From assembly GCA_026193755.1 (NCBI GenBank), contig JAPHUI010000245.1:1-5144 (forward strand): a stretch of DNA of 5,144 nucleotides. Reading direction: 5' to 3'. The notes beneath the pieces are model-generated. The model was not told the origin of the DNA. It ran no database searches and saw only the letters and a list, made by a program, of their open reading frames with translations. Positions 1-5,144 of the stretch are shown one piece after another. A program made the translations under genes and the position numbers. The first letter of the stretch is position 1; each line of letters starts with the position of its first letter. This stretch comes from Ignavibacteriaceae bacterium (GTDB lineage Bacteria > Bacteroidota > Ignavibacteria > Ignavibacteriales > Ignavibacteriaceae).

Positions 1-382
1 GTTCCATTAAAAATCCGGAGAAGATATGTCCCTCAATATGATTTACAGGAATGAATGGTTTTTTTAATGAGAAGGATAATCCTTTTGCAAATGTAAGACC
101 AACTAATAAGGCACCGATTAATCCGGGTCCGGCAGTAGCAGTAATAAGGTTAATATCCTTTAATTTTAAATTAGTCATTGTCAGCGCTGAATCAATTAAT
201 GGCTTAACAATTTGCAGATGAGCTCTGCTTGAGAGTTCGGGAACAACTCCGCCATAAGCTTTGTGAAAATGCTGGGATGAAATCAGGTTTGCCTTCACTT
301 CTTCGTTTGAAAGAATCGCTACAGAAGTTTCATCGCAGGAGCTTTCTATTCCCAGGATATTTAATCTCCGGGTAAAAGCCAT
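1..382 (-). CDS. tsaD: tRNA t6A threonylcarbamoyltransferase subunit TsaD, N-terminal part (cut by left edge)
   Basis: TsaD is the catalytic subunit that transfers the threonylcarbamoyl group from threonylcarbamoyl-AMP to A37 of ANN-decoding tRNAs, working in the cytoplasm with TsaB and TsaE. The visible 127 codons carry the family landmarks in order: GIESSCDETSVA near residues 11-22 (first phosphate-binding segment of the ASKHA fold), YGGVVPELSSRAH at 43-55, TAGPGLIGALLVG at 83-95, and NHIEGH at 114-119. In that last motif, His115 and His119 are the expected metal ligands. Full-length proteins have about 330-340 residues, so roughly the first third is present and the rest lies beyond base 1. 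The ATG at 382-380 shares its A with the TAA of the proline dehydrogenase gene (TAATG). There is only a weak AGG before it, which suggests translational coupling. The family is certain from the motifs; nothing in the visible part is broken. Confidence 0.96.
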   Translation of the reverse strand, partial: MAFTRRLNILGIESSCDETSVAILSNEEVKANLISSQHFHKAYGGVVPELSSRAHLQIVKPLIDSALTMTNLKLKDINLITATAGPGLIGALLVGLTFAKGLSFSLKKPFIPVNHIEGHIFSGFLME

Positions 383-1284
383 TACCTGAAAGCAAAGAAT
401 TCTTTAACAATGTGTCCTGCAAGTTGAGGATTCTCCTGCAGCCGGCGAATTGAATATTTGTACCAATCTTCTCCGAACGGGACATAAATTCTAATTTTAT
501 ATCCATCCTTATTTATCTTATCTCTTAAATCTTCTCTTACACCAAGTAACATCTGGAATTCAAATTTATCTTTTGAGACATTCATATCTTTAATCAGCTC
601 GTAGGATTTATCAATCAAGTACTTGTCGTGTGTAGCAATACCGACATAATTTCCATTCTTCAAAATTAACTCGAGCGTTTTCATATAATTATCTCTGATC
701 GCCTGTTTATCCTTGTAAGCAACTGTAGCAGGTTCGATATAAATCCCTTTACATAACCTGTAATTAGTTCCTAACTTATTAAGAATAATTGCATCGTTAG
801 AAGTTCTCTTTAAGTATGCCTGGAGTACCACACCTACATTACTATAATCTTCATAAATTCTCTTATAAACTTCGAATGTCAAGTCAGTGTAAGGCGAATC
901 TTCCATATCAATCCTGACAAAATTATTAATTTCATCAGCCCGTTTTACTAATTCAAGTATTTGTTGATAAGCAAATTCTTTATCAATGGCTAATCCCATT
1001 TGAGTTGGTTTAATTGAAAGGTTCGCATTCAATTTATTATTAACAATTGCATCAAAAACTTCTAGTGCTTTTCTTTTTGATTCAATTGCTTCTTCTTTAG
1101 TTGTAATAGATTCCCCCAGTACGTCGAGAGTAGCTAATATTCCCTTTGAATTAAGATCCTTGACTGTATCTACTGCATTTTGAAGTGTTTTGCCCGCTAT
1201 ATATTTTTTTGAAAATAACCAAACAATATTTTCAGGCATCATCTGAACCGTTTTAACAAGAAGATTATGAATTATTGACACCAT
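382..1284 (-). CDS. Proline dehydrogenase, monofunctional, FAD-dependent
   Basis: This 300-aa protein fits monofunctional bacterial proline dehydrogenase (Thermus and Deinococcus type, about 300-310 aa), which oxidises L-proline to pyrroline-5-carboxylate with FAD and passes electrons to the respiratory chain, usually at the membrane face. Visible landmarks of the TIM-barrel: SIKPTQMGL at 90-98 (Lys92 at the conserved active-site lysine), RIDMEDS at 124-130, VVLQAYLKRT at 152-161, RLCKGIYIEP at 176-185, ATHD at 217-220, FEFQMLLGVR at 241-250, and a C-terminal block with Tyr267 and RRLQENP at 280-286. The paired arginines Arg280/Arg281 and Tyr267 sit 13 residues apart, as in the proline-carboxylate binding set of the family. 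The ATG at 1284-1282 is fixed by an in-frame TAA directly upstream and a GGAG at 1291-1288, with a tight 3-nt spacing. No P5C dehydrogenase gene is visible beside it. The role is secure; the link to its neighbours is unclear. Confidence 0.95.
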   Translation of the reverse strand: MVSIIHNLLVKTVQMMPENIVWLFSKKYIAGKTLQNAVDTVKDLNSKGILATLDVLGESITTKEEAIESKRKALEVFDAIVNNKLNANLSIKPTQMGLAIDKEFAYQQILELVKRADEINNFVRIDMEDSPYTDLTFEVYKRIYEDYSNVGVVLQAYLKRTSNDAIILNKLGTNYRLCKGIYIEPATVAYKDKQAIRDNYMKTLELILKNGNYVGIATHDKYLIDKSYELIKDMNVSKDKFEFQMLLGVREDLRDKINKDGYKIRIYVPFGEDWYKYSIRRLQENPQLAGHIVKEFFAFR

Positions 1285-1306
1285 TTACTCCGAAAAAAGT
1301 TGTTTA

Positions 1307-1314
1307 CAAAATTA
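1307..1314 (-). promoter_or_regulatory. Candidate promoter -7 box (TAATTTTG) before proline dehydrogenase
   Basis: On the minus strand the spacer between coaE and the proline dehydrogenase gene contains TAATTTTG, a full match to the TAnnTTTG -7 consensus known from Bacteroidota. It lies 22 bases before the ATG, which would give a leader of roughly 15 nt. No clear TTG-type -33 element stands at the expected distance. A TTTACA about 15 nt upstream could instead serve as a -35. An eight-base match in AT-rich DNA can arise by chance, so this is only a candidate. Confidence 0.3.
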
Positions 1315-1373
1315 CTGCATTTTTGCTAGTGTAAAAAGTGAACCTGAAATGGATATATTGTATCATTCGTTAA

Positions 1374-1979
1374 TCAGTGGGCTTTTAAGAGAATTAAAAG
1401 AAGAATTGCTTTTTGTTTTAATTCAGACGTAGAACCATTATTGATAAAAATGAAGTCGGCTTTTTTCTTTTTTAACTCATCATCCAATTGGTTTTGACTT
1501 CGATTAATAAAGTCCTTTTCTGAAATTTTTTTGCTTTTAGTAACTCGATGCATCCTTAATTTTTCATCTGCTACAATAAGAACCACAAAATCATACATTT
1601 TTTCAATTCCTGATTCATAAATCAACGCAGCTTCAACAAATACCAAATCTTTTATTTTGAAATATTCTTCCGAAATGGAATGGATTCTTTTTCTGACTCT
1701 TGGATGCAGAATTGAATTTATTTTTTTTAGTTTTATTGGATTGGAAAAAATATTATCAGCAAGAAATTTTTTATTAATTTTTTTCCCAAGATACGACGTT
1801 GCTCCGAATTCTTTTACTATTTCATTTCTTACTTCAGGATCATGAGCCAAAATTTCCTTAGAAATATCATCAGCTAGAATAATTGGATGATCCTGCTCTG
1901 CTAAAAAGCTGGCAAACGTGGATTTACCGGAGCCTATCCCCCCGGTAATTGCAATTAATAATTTCTTTTTTTGTGACAT
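1374..1979 (-). CDS. coaE: Dephospho-CoA kinase
   Basis: CoaE phosphorylates the 3'-hydroxyl of dephospho-CoA with ATP, the last step of coenzyme A synthesis, in the cytoplasm. The 201-aa length is normal. A P-loop, GGIGSGKST at residues 13-21 (Lys19, Ser20), opens the NMP-kinase-like fold. LADDIS at 35-40 corresponds to the family's D-x-D-x-I segment with the invariant second Asp at Asp38; the first position is Ala here, a site I believe is variable. INSILHPRVR at 87-96 matches the LNxIxHPxV block, and VFVEAALIYESG at 113-124 corresponds to the conserved VPLLxE-type strand. The C-terminal third has the usual basic lid and a DFIFINNGS-like ending. The ATG at 1979-1977 is the only plausible start, since no other Met occurs before the P-loop. 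It follows directly on the U-run of a hairpin after rny, so there is no Shine-Dalgarno sequence. An 89-base gap separates its stop from the next gene. Confidence 0.95.
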   Translation of the reverse strand: MSQKKKLLIAITGGIGSGKSTFASFLAEQDHPIILADDISKEILAHDPEVRNEIVKEFGATSYLGKKINKKFLADNIFSNPIKLKKINSILHPRVRKRIHSISEEYFKIKDLVFVEAALIYESGIEKMYDFVVLIVADEKLRMHRVTKSKKISEKDFINRSQNQLDDELKKKKADFIFINNGSTSELKQKAILLLILLKAH

Positions 1980-2007
1980 AAAAAAGAAAAGGGGAATATC
2001 CCCTTTT
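1980..2007 (-). terminator. Terminator-like hairpin with U-run between rny and coaE
   Basis: Read on the minus strand, AAAAGGGG, a 5-nt ATATT loop and CCCCTTTT form a perfect 8-bp stem (2007-2000 with 1994-1987). CTTTTTT follows immediately, the shape of an intrinsic terminator. The stem begins inside the TAA stop of rny and the U-run ends at the ATG of coaE, so the hairpin fills the whole gap. It may end the rny transcript or act as a partial terminator or attenuator setting the dose of coaE. The plus-strand reading also has a T-rich tail, but no plus-strand gene leads into it. Confidence 0.75.
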
Positions 2008-3568
2008 ATTTTGCGTATCCTATTTTTCTAACTTCCCGTATAACAGTAACTTTAATTTGACCGGGATAATCCATTTCATTTTCAATCTTTGCAGCTATTT
2101 CCTTAGCTAGCTTATCAGCAAGAAGATCATCAACCTTATCGTGCTCAACAACTACTCTTACTTCCCTGCCTGCCTGAATTGCATAAGTTTTTGCAACACC
2201 TTCAAACGATTTTGCAAGCGACTCAAGATTTTCCAATCTTTTCACATAACTTTCAAGAGGTTCTCGTCTTGCACCTGGTCTTGCTCCGCTAATAGCATCG
2301 GCAGCTTGAACCAGCGCAGCGATTGGGTGTTCCATTTCAATATCTTCATGATGTGACCCAACTGCATTTACTACAATAGCGTTCTCGTTAAATTTTTTGG
2401 TAAACTCGTATCCAATCAGAGCGTGAGGTCCCTCAACGCTTTTGTCAACAGTTTTTCCAATATCGTGAAGTAAACCTGCTCTTTTAGCCAAATTAGTTTC
2501 GAGTCCAAGTTCAGCCGCCATTATTCCAGTAAGATAAGCCACTTCAATACTGTGCTGCATTAAATTCTGCCCAAAGCTGGATCTGTATTTCATTTTACCA
2601 ATATGCTTTATCAATTCATTATGCATATTATGCAATCCGAGCTGCATAACAACGTTCTCACCATCGCGGATCATTTCCTCTTCGAGTTCCTGCTTAACTT
2701 TTTCAACAACTTCTTCAATTCTTGCCGGGTGAATTCTTCCATCAGCTATTAACTTTTCTAAAGAAACTCTTGCGACTTCCCTTCTGAACTGATCGAAAGA
2801 AGAAAGGATTACTGCTTCGGGCGTATCATCGACAATGACATCCACTCCTGTACTTGATTCAAAAGCACGAATATTCCTTCCTTCTTTACCAATAATTCTT
2901 CCCTTCATTTCATCATTTTGAATCTGAACTACTGATACAGTGCTTTCGATAGAATGATCTGCTGCGGTTCTTTGGATGGATTGAACGATGATTTTTTGCG
3001 CTTCTCTTTTTCCTTCGGATTTAGCTCGATCCGTAATTTCTTTTATCGTAAATGCTGCTTCCGTTTTAGCTTCATTCGCAAGGTTTTCCATTAGAATTTT
3101 CTTAGCTTCTTCCGAGGAAAGACCGGATATTTTTTCGAGCTTTATGTTTTGTTCCTTCTCAAGTCGGCTTAATTCCTCCAGCTTCTTTTCAAGGAGCTTT
3201 CGCTGCTCATTTAATTCTTGTTCGAACTTCTTATTTTCGCGTTCTTTCTGTAAAACAAGGTCAAACTTTTTTTCGCTGTTTTCTTCTCGTAACGAAAGCT
3301 GCTTTTCGAGAGCATTCAGCTTTTGTCTTTTTTGCTGAACCTCTTTATCAAATTCTGTTTTCTTTTTATACCATTCATCTTTTACTTCTAAAAGTTTTTC
3401 TCTTTTAACATTTTTCGCTTCTTTATCTGCATCTTCAAGTATTTTCTTTGCTTGTTCTTCAGCTGTGCTGATACTCTTTTTACCAATTCTGGAGTTCATC
3501 ATCCATCCAAGGTAAAAGAAAACAATAATAACCACCACGAGCATCGGTATTAACAGTAGTACATCCAT
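2006..3568 (-). CDS. rny: Ribonuclease Y, membrane-anchored endoribonuclease
   Basis: RNase Y is an inner-face membrane endonuclease that starts mRNA decay by cutting single-stranded, AU-rich RNA. The 520 residues match the family length and show the full architecture: one N-terminal membrane anchor (about residues 3-23, LLLIPMLVVVIIVFFYLGW); a long charged coiled coil (about 30-200, rich in Lys, Glu and Gln); a KH domain with the RNA-binding loop GRIIGKEGRN at 223-232 (GKEG at 227-230); and an HD phosphohydrolase domain with His339, the HD pair His368-Asp369 in AGLLHDIGK, GSHHED at 404-409 and an Asp near 424 as probable metal ligands. A conserved C-terminal segment ends in REVRKIGYAK. The ATG at 3568-3566 is supported by GGAGG at 3577-3573, four bases upstream. 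The gene follows the 6S-like RNA and is closed by a strong hairpin. Nothing is missing, and the assignment is essentially certain. Confidence 0.98.
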   Translation of the reverse strand: MDVLLLIPMLVVVIIVFFYLGWMMNSRIGKKSISTAEEQAKKILEDADKEAKNVKREKLLEVKDEWYKKKTEFDKEVQQKRQKLNALEKQLSLREENSEKKFDLVLQKERENKKFEQELNEQRKLLEKKLEELSRLEKEQNIKLEKISGLSSEEAKKILMENLANEAKTEAAFTIKEITDRAKSEGKREAQKIIVQSIQRTAADHSIESTVSVVQIQNDEMKGRIIGKEGRNIRAFESSTGVDVIVDDTPEAVILSSFDQFRREVARVSLEKLIADGRIHPARIEEVVEKVKQELEEEMIRDGENVVMQLGLHNMHNELIKHIGKMKYRSSFGQNLMQHSIEVAYLTGIMAAELGLETNLAKRAGLLHDIGKTVDKSVEGPHALIGYEFTKKFNENAIVVNAVGSHHEDIEMEHPIAALVQAADAISGARPGARREPLESYVKRLENLESLAKSFEGVAKTYAIQAGREVRVVVEHDKVDDLLADKLAKEIAAKIENEMDYPGQIKVTVIREVRKIGYAK

Positions 3569-3572
3569 TTTT

Positions 3573-3577
3573 CCTCC
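3573..3577 (-). promoter_or_regulatory. Shine-Dalgarno sequence of rny (GGAGG)
   Basis: GGAGG lies four bases before the rny ATG on the minus strand and is the clearest ribosome binding site in the window. It decides the start at 3568 over the out-of-frame ATG four bases further on (3564-3562), and contrasts with coaE, which has none. Confidence 0.8.
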
Positions 3578-3600
3578 ACACTTAAGTTTTATTTTTTAAG

Positions 3601-3809
3601 ACCGAACTCGCTGCCCCGTAATTAATAGGAAAAACCCTATTAATCACAGTGGGAATGTTCCCAGTCGCTTTTTACTTCCACTGCCCTTCCGATAAATCGG
3701 TAGAGTCTTCAACACAAGGTTGAAGATGAGGCCTGTAATACACGCCGGAGTAATACTCCCAATTAGTCTATGTTAGTTTTTCACTAATTATTAGGAGCAG
3801 CGAGACGGT
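3601..3809 (-). ncRNA. ssrS: 6S RNA (RNA polymerase-binding regulatory RNA)
   Basis: 6S RNA mimics an open promoter, binds housekeeping sigma-RNA polymerase and dampens transcription in slow growth. This gap of about 245 bases between zapA and rny folds in a 6S-like way. Numbering from 3809: the ends pair as ACCG/CGGT, a small internal loop, then CTCGCTGCTCC with GGGGCAGCGAG (11 bp, one G-U). A large AT-rich central bubble follows (about 17-48 and 161-191), whose 3' side holds a 9-bp hairpin (166-174 with 181-189, plus coordinates 3621-3644). The bubble is closed by TGGGAG (49-54) with TTCCCA (155-160). The apical arm has TCTTCAAC/GTTGAAGA (84-91 with 97-104, 5-nt loop) and a CCGA/TCGG hairpin at 110-121. 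Position directly after zapA parallels the zapA-ssrS order of E. coli. No promoter or U-rich terminator is evident, so ends are set by the closing stem and may arise by processing. It could belong to the 6S-Flavo group; a covariance search would decide. Confidence 0.8.
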
Positions 3810-3814
3810 GATAC

Positions 3815-4108
3815 TTAAGATGGGTCAGCTGTTTTCTGATCTGACAGAAGAAGCTTTATCTTTTTAACTTTATCCGAAGCCTGAATTAAAAATTCCCGAT
3901 TCTTATTCTTTTCAATAAAGAGATCATAAGCAATATTCAAACAAGCAATAATGGCTATTGTTTGAGCCGGTTGATCCGGTAGCTCATCTTTTGTTTCTTC
4001 CATTACTTTATTAACATAAATAGCAAGCTCTTTTGCTATTTCCTCGTTTTCAACAAGCAAAGAATATTCTTTATCAAATATTTTTATTTTCAGCTTCTTT
4101 TTTTCCAT
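3815..4108 (-). CDS. zapA: Cell division protein ZapA
   Basis: ZapA binds FtsZ and bundles protofilaments in the cytokinetic ring. The 97-aa product has the family layout: a short N-terminal beta unit (KLKIKIFDKEYSLLVENEE, residues 5-23), a helix beginning AKELAIYVNKVMEE (25-38), and a longer helix from about 49 that carries AQTIAIIACLNIAYDLF (48-64) and continues as a charged coiled coil, the dimer and tetramer interface. Length agrees with the family's usual 90-110 residues. The ATG at 4108-4106 has only a weak purine-rich AGAAAG ahead of it, but the next Met is internal to the first helix. The stop lies five bases before the predicted 5' end of the 6S-like RNA; the same zapA-6S adjacency exists in Proteobacteria. 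ZapA-like proteins are weakly conserved, so the call rests on the helix pattern plus the neighbourhood. Confidence 0.85.
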   Translation of the reverse strand: MEKKKLKIKIFDKEYSLLVENEEIAKELAIYVNKVMEETKDELPDQPAQTIAIIACLNIAYDLFIEKNKNREFLIQASDKVKKIKLLLSDQKTADPS

Positions 4109-4187
4109 CAGTCTTTCTGCACTAACCCACTAACAAATTTTTTAAGAACTAATTGCTTAAACTTATTCCTCTGACAATATAACTTAC

Positions 4188-4496
4188 TCAGTCTGAGGAT
4201 AAGTGTTTATTTATTCTGGAAATTAAATCTCTAATTTTACTTTTTATTTCTTCCTGTTCTTCTGTGTTTAATTTTGATTTTTCCTCCGATTTAAGTGTTA
4301 TATCTTCTAATTCTGATTCCATTTCGGAAATCTTTTGGTGAAGAAGATTTTTATCTTGCTGAACTTCATTTAGCGATAATTCAAGTTCTTTATTTCTTTC
4401 GACTGTATCACTATATTTATTTTTCAGTATTTCTACATAGGATTCGAGTTTACCCAGTTCGCTTATCAGTGTTTCGTATTTAGCAAGATCTACCAA
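4188..4496 (-). CDS. Small coiled-coil protein of unknown function between pheT and zapA
   Basis: I do not recognise a named family. The 102-aa product is almost entirely one predicted alpha-helical coiled coil: heptad-like Leu/Ile spacing runs from about residue 5 to 98 (for example LISELGKLESYVEILKNKY at 9-27), it is rich in Glu, Lys, Ser and Gln, and it lacks cysteine, tryptophan, signal peptide or membrane segment. No Met lies near the N-terminus, so the start is the TTG at 4496-4494, immediately after the pheT TAG. The start is backed by GAGGG at 4507-4503 with a 6-base spacing. Being next to zapA, it may be a divisome helper comparable in shape to ZapB, but that is inference from size, coil content and position only. 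Its frame equals that of pheT, so one UAG alone separates the two products. A 79-base gap leads to zapA. Confidence 0.8.
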   Translation of the reverse strand: MVDLAKYETLISELGKLESYVEILKNKYSDTVERNKELELSLNEVQQDKNLLHQKISEMESELEDITLKSEEKSKLNTEEQEEIKSKIRDLISRINKHLSSD

Positions 4497-5144
4497 CTAT
4501 TTCCCTCTCAAAATCGCATTGAAGTTCTTTTCAACTTTATTAATTAAACTTTGAAAATCTTTCTCTACTTCCTCGTCAGTTAAAGTTCTTTCAAAATCAT
4601 AATACTCTAAATTAAATGCCATACTCTTTTTATCTTTACCCATTTCATTACTTTCGAAAAGGTCAAATAATTCAACACTTTTAAGAATAACGCTGCTTTC
4701 TGTTAAAATAAAATCCTTAACTGAAGTATAATTTATAGATTTTTCAAATAAAAATGCAAAATCACGATGCACTTTTGGATATTTTAATAGCTCAGTAAAC
4801 TTTTTTCTTTGACCTGAAAACTTAGTTAAAACACCCAAATCACACTCAAAAGAAAAGACAGGCTGATTGATATCAAATTCACGTAAAATATTCTTGTTCA
4901 ATTTGCCACCAATACCAAAAAGTATAACTTTGAAGTTTACCGTGAATTGGTACTCGTAAATCTTATTCTGTATAGAATTATAAGAATCATTTAAAACATT
5001 GTCAAGCGATAATTTAGATAAAAATGAACTTACCATTCCCTTCAGATCAAATATATCAAATTCTTCTTCAGGAGAATGCCACTGACGTTTAAACTTTTTA
5101 CCGGTGAGAATCAGCAGTAAACTCTTCTTTTCATGGAAATCAGA
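4497..5144 (-). CDS. pheT: Phenylalanyl-tRNA synthetase beta subunit, C-terminal part (cut by right edge)
   Basis: PheT is the large subunit of the cytoplasmic alpha2-beta2 enzyme that charges tRNA-Phe; the beta chain does editing and tRNA binding. The last 215 residues are present and the frame runs open to base 5144, so the Met at 5036 is internal. At the visible start, SLLLILTGKKFKRQWH followed by EFDIFDLKGMV (residues 29-39) matches the LAGLLTG...W...DFFDLKG region of the catalytic-like core. IGGKLNKNILREFDI (visible residues 78-92) corresponds to the conserved G-x-L-H/N-P-like loop. The ferredoxin-fold anticodon-binding domain (FDX-ACB) follows from YPKVHRDFAF at 122-131 through ELFDLFES at 158-165, KKSMAFNLEYYDFERTLTDE at 172-191, to the usual terminal ILRGK. 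It ends with TAG at 4499-4497, directly abutting the next gene. The pheT family is about 800 residues, so most lies outside the window. Confidence 0.96.
   Translation of the reverse strand, partial: SDFHEKKSLLLILTGKKFKRQWHSPEEEFDIFDLKGMVSSFLSKLSLDNVLNDSYNSIQNKIYEYQFTVNFKVILFGIGGKLNKNILREFDINQPVFSFECDLGVLTKFSGQRKKFTELLKYPKVHRDFAFLFEKSINYTSVKDFILTESSVILKSVELFDLFESNEMGKDKKSMAFNLEYYDFERTLTDEEVEKDFQSLINKVEKNFNAILRGK
4503..4507 (-). promoter_or_regulatory. Shine-Dalgarno (GAGGG) supporting a TTG start
   Basis: GAGGG lies inside the last codons of pheT on the minus strand, six bases before the TTG that opens the coiled-coil gene. The good spacing is the main argument that this gene begins with TTG rather than at a later codon, and it implies coupling to pheT translation. 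Confidence 0.6.

Noticed and set aside
1657..1845. Plus-strand open frame of 62 codons
   Set aside because: It lies wholly inside coaE on the opposite strand, with an amino-acid mix typical of antisense to Lys-rich coding sequence; no domain and no ribosome site.
2141..2356. Plus-strand open frame of 71 codons
   Set aside because: Antisense to the RNase Y HD-domain region; Cys/Ser/Phe-rich shadow translation without recognisable features.
2988..3338. Plus-strand open frame of 116 codons, Ser/Phe-rich
   Set aside because: Antisense to the Lys/Glu-rich coiled coil of rny; Phe and Ser enrichment is the expected complement of AAA/GAA codons, so it is a shadow despite its length.
3585..3600. Terminator after the 6S-like RNA
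   Set aside because: On the transcribed minus strand the bases after the closing stem are A-rich, not U-rich, so there is no intrinsic terminator there.
4120..4134. Short direct repeat of GTTAGTG (minus strand) before zapA
   Set aside because: Two 7-base copies one base apart, with no matching partner elsewhere that would suggest an operator or mobile-element end.
4109..4187. Possible promoter (AAAATTTG) and imperfect hairpin (4168-4175 with 4191-4198) between the coiled-coil gene and zapA
   Set aside because: The box misses the TA of the TAnnTTTG consensus, and the stem has a mismatch, a 15-nt loop and no U-run; neither rises above chance in AT-rich DNA.
4295..4483. Plus-strand open frame of 62 codons
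   Set aside because: Antisense to the small coiled-coil gene; no supporting signal.
1..5144. Mobile element, defence system, CRISPR array or biosynthetic cluster
   Set aside because: All protein genes but one are recognised housekeeping genes on one strand; no transposase, integrase, spacer-repeat pattern or inverted-repeat ends are visible.

Overview
The window reads like a chromosomal housekeeping block from an AT-rich bacterium, most probably of the Bacteroidota/Ignavibacteriota/Chlorobiota (FCB) side of the tree. The basis is family-level: the order pheT, small coiled-coil gene, zapA, 6S-like RNA, rny is one I associate with that group. Protein texture fits (Lys/Ile/Glu-rich, AT-rich codons), and one candidate promoter has the Bacteroidota-type TAnnTTTG box. 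The species cannot be named from this sequence alone. There are no insertion sequences, CRISPR arrays, tRNAs or phage genes.

Every gene lies on the minus strand, so transcription runs from high to low coordinates. In that order: the 3' end of pheT (phenylalanyl-tRNA synthetase beta chain, cut by the right edge); a 102-aa coiled-coil protein of unknown function, starting with TTG directly after the pheT stop; zapA (FtsZ-ring regulator); a roughly 209-nt structured RNA that folds like 6S RNA; rny (membrane-anchored RNase Y); a strong terminator-like hairpin; coaE (dephospho-CoA kinase); a short spacer with a candidate promoter; a monofunctional proline dehydrogenase; and the 5' end of tsaD (tRNA t6A transferase subunit), whose ATG overlaps the proline dehydrogenase stop by one base and which is cut by the left edge.

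The upstream half (pheT to rny) joins translation, cell division, RNA polymerase control (6S RNA) and mRNA decay, all growth-linked functions. The downstream half (coaE, proline dehydrogenase, tsaD) is a mixed metabolic and translation group. It is probably reached by readthrough of the hairpin after rny and also from a possible promoter just before proline dehydrogenase.

I found no convincing undescribed system. The items most worth a second look are the 6S-like RNA between zapA and rny, the small coiled-coil gene in the same frame as pheT behind a single UAG, and the hairpin that fills the rny-coaE gap and leaves coaE without a Shine-Dalgarno sequence.
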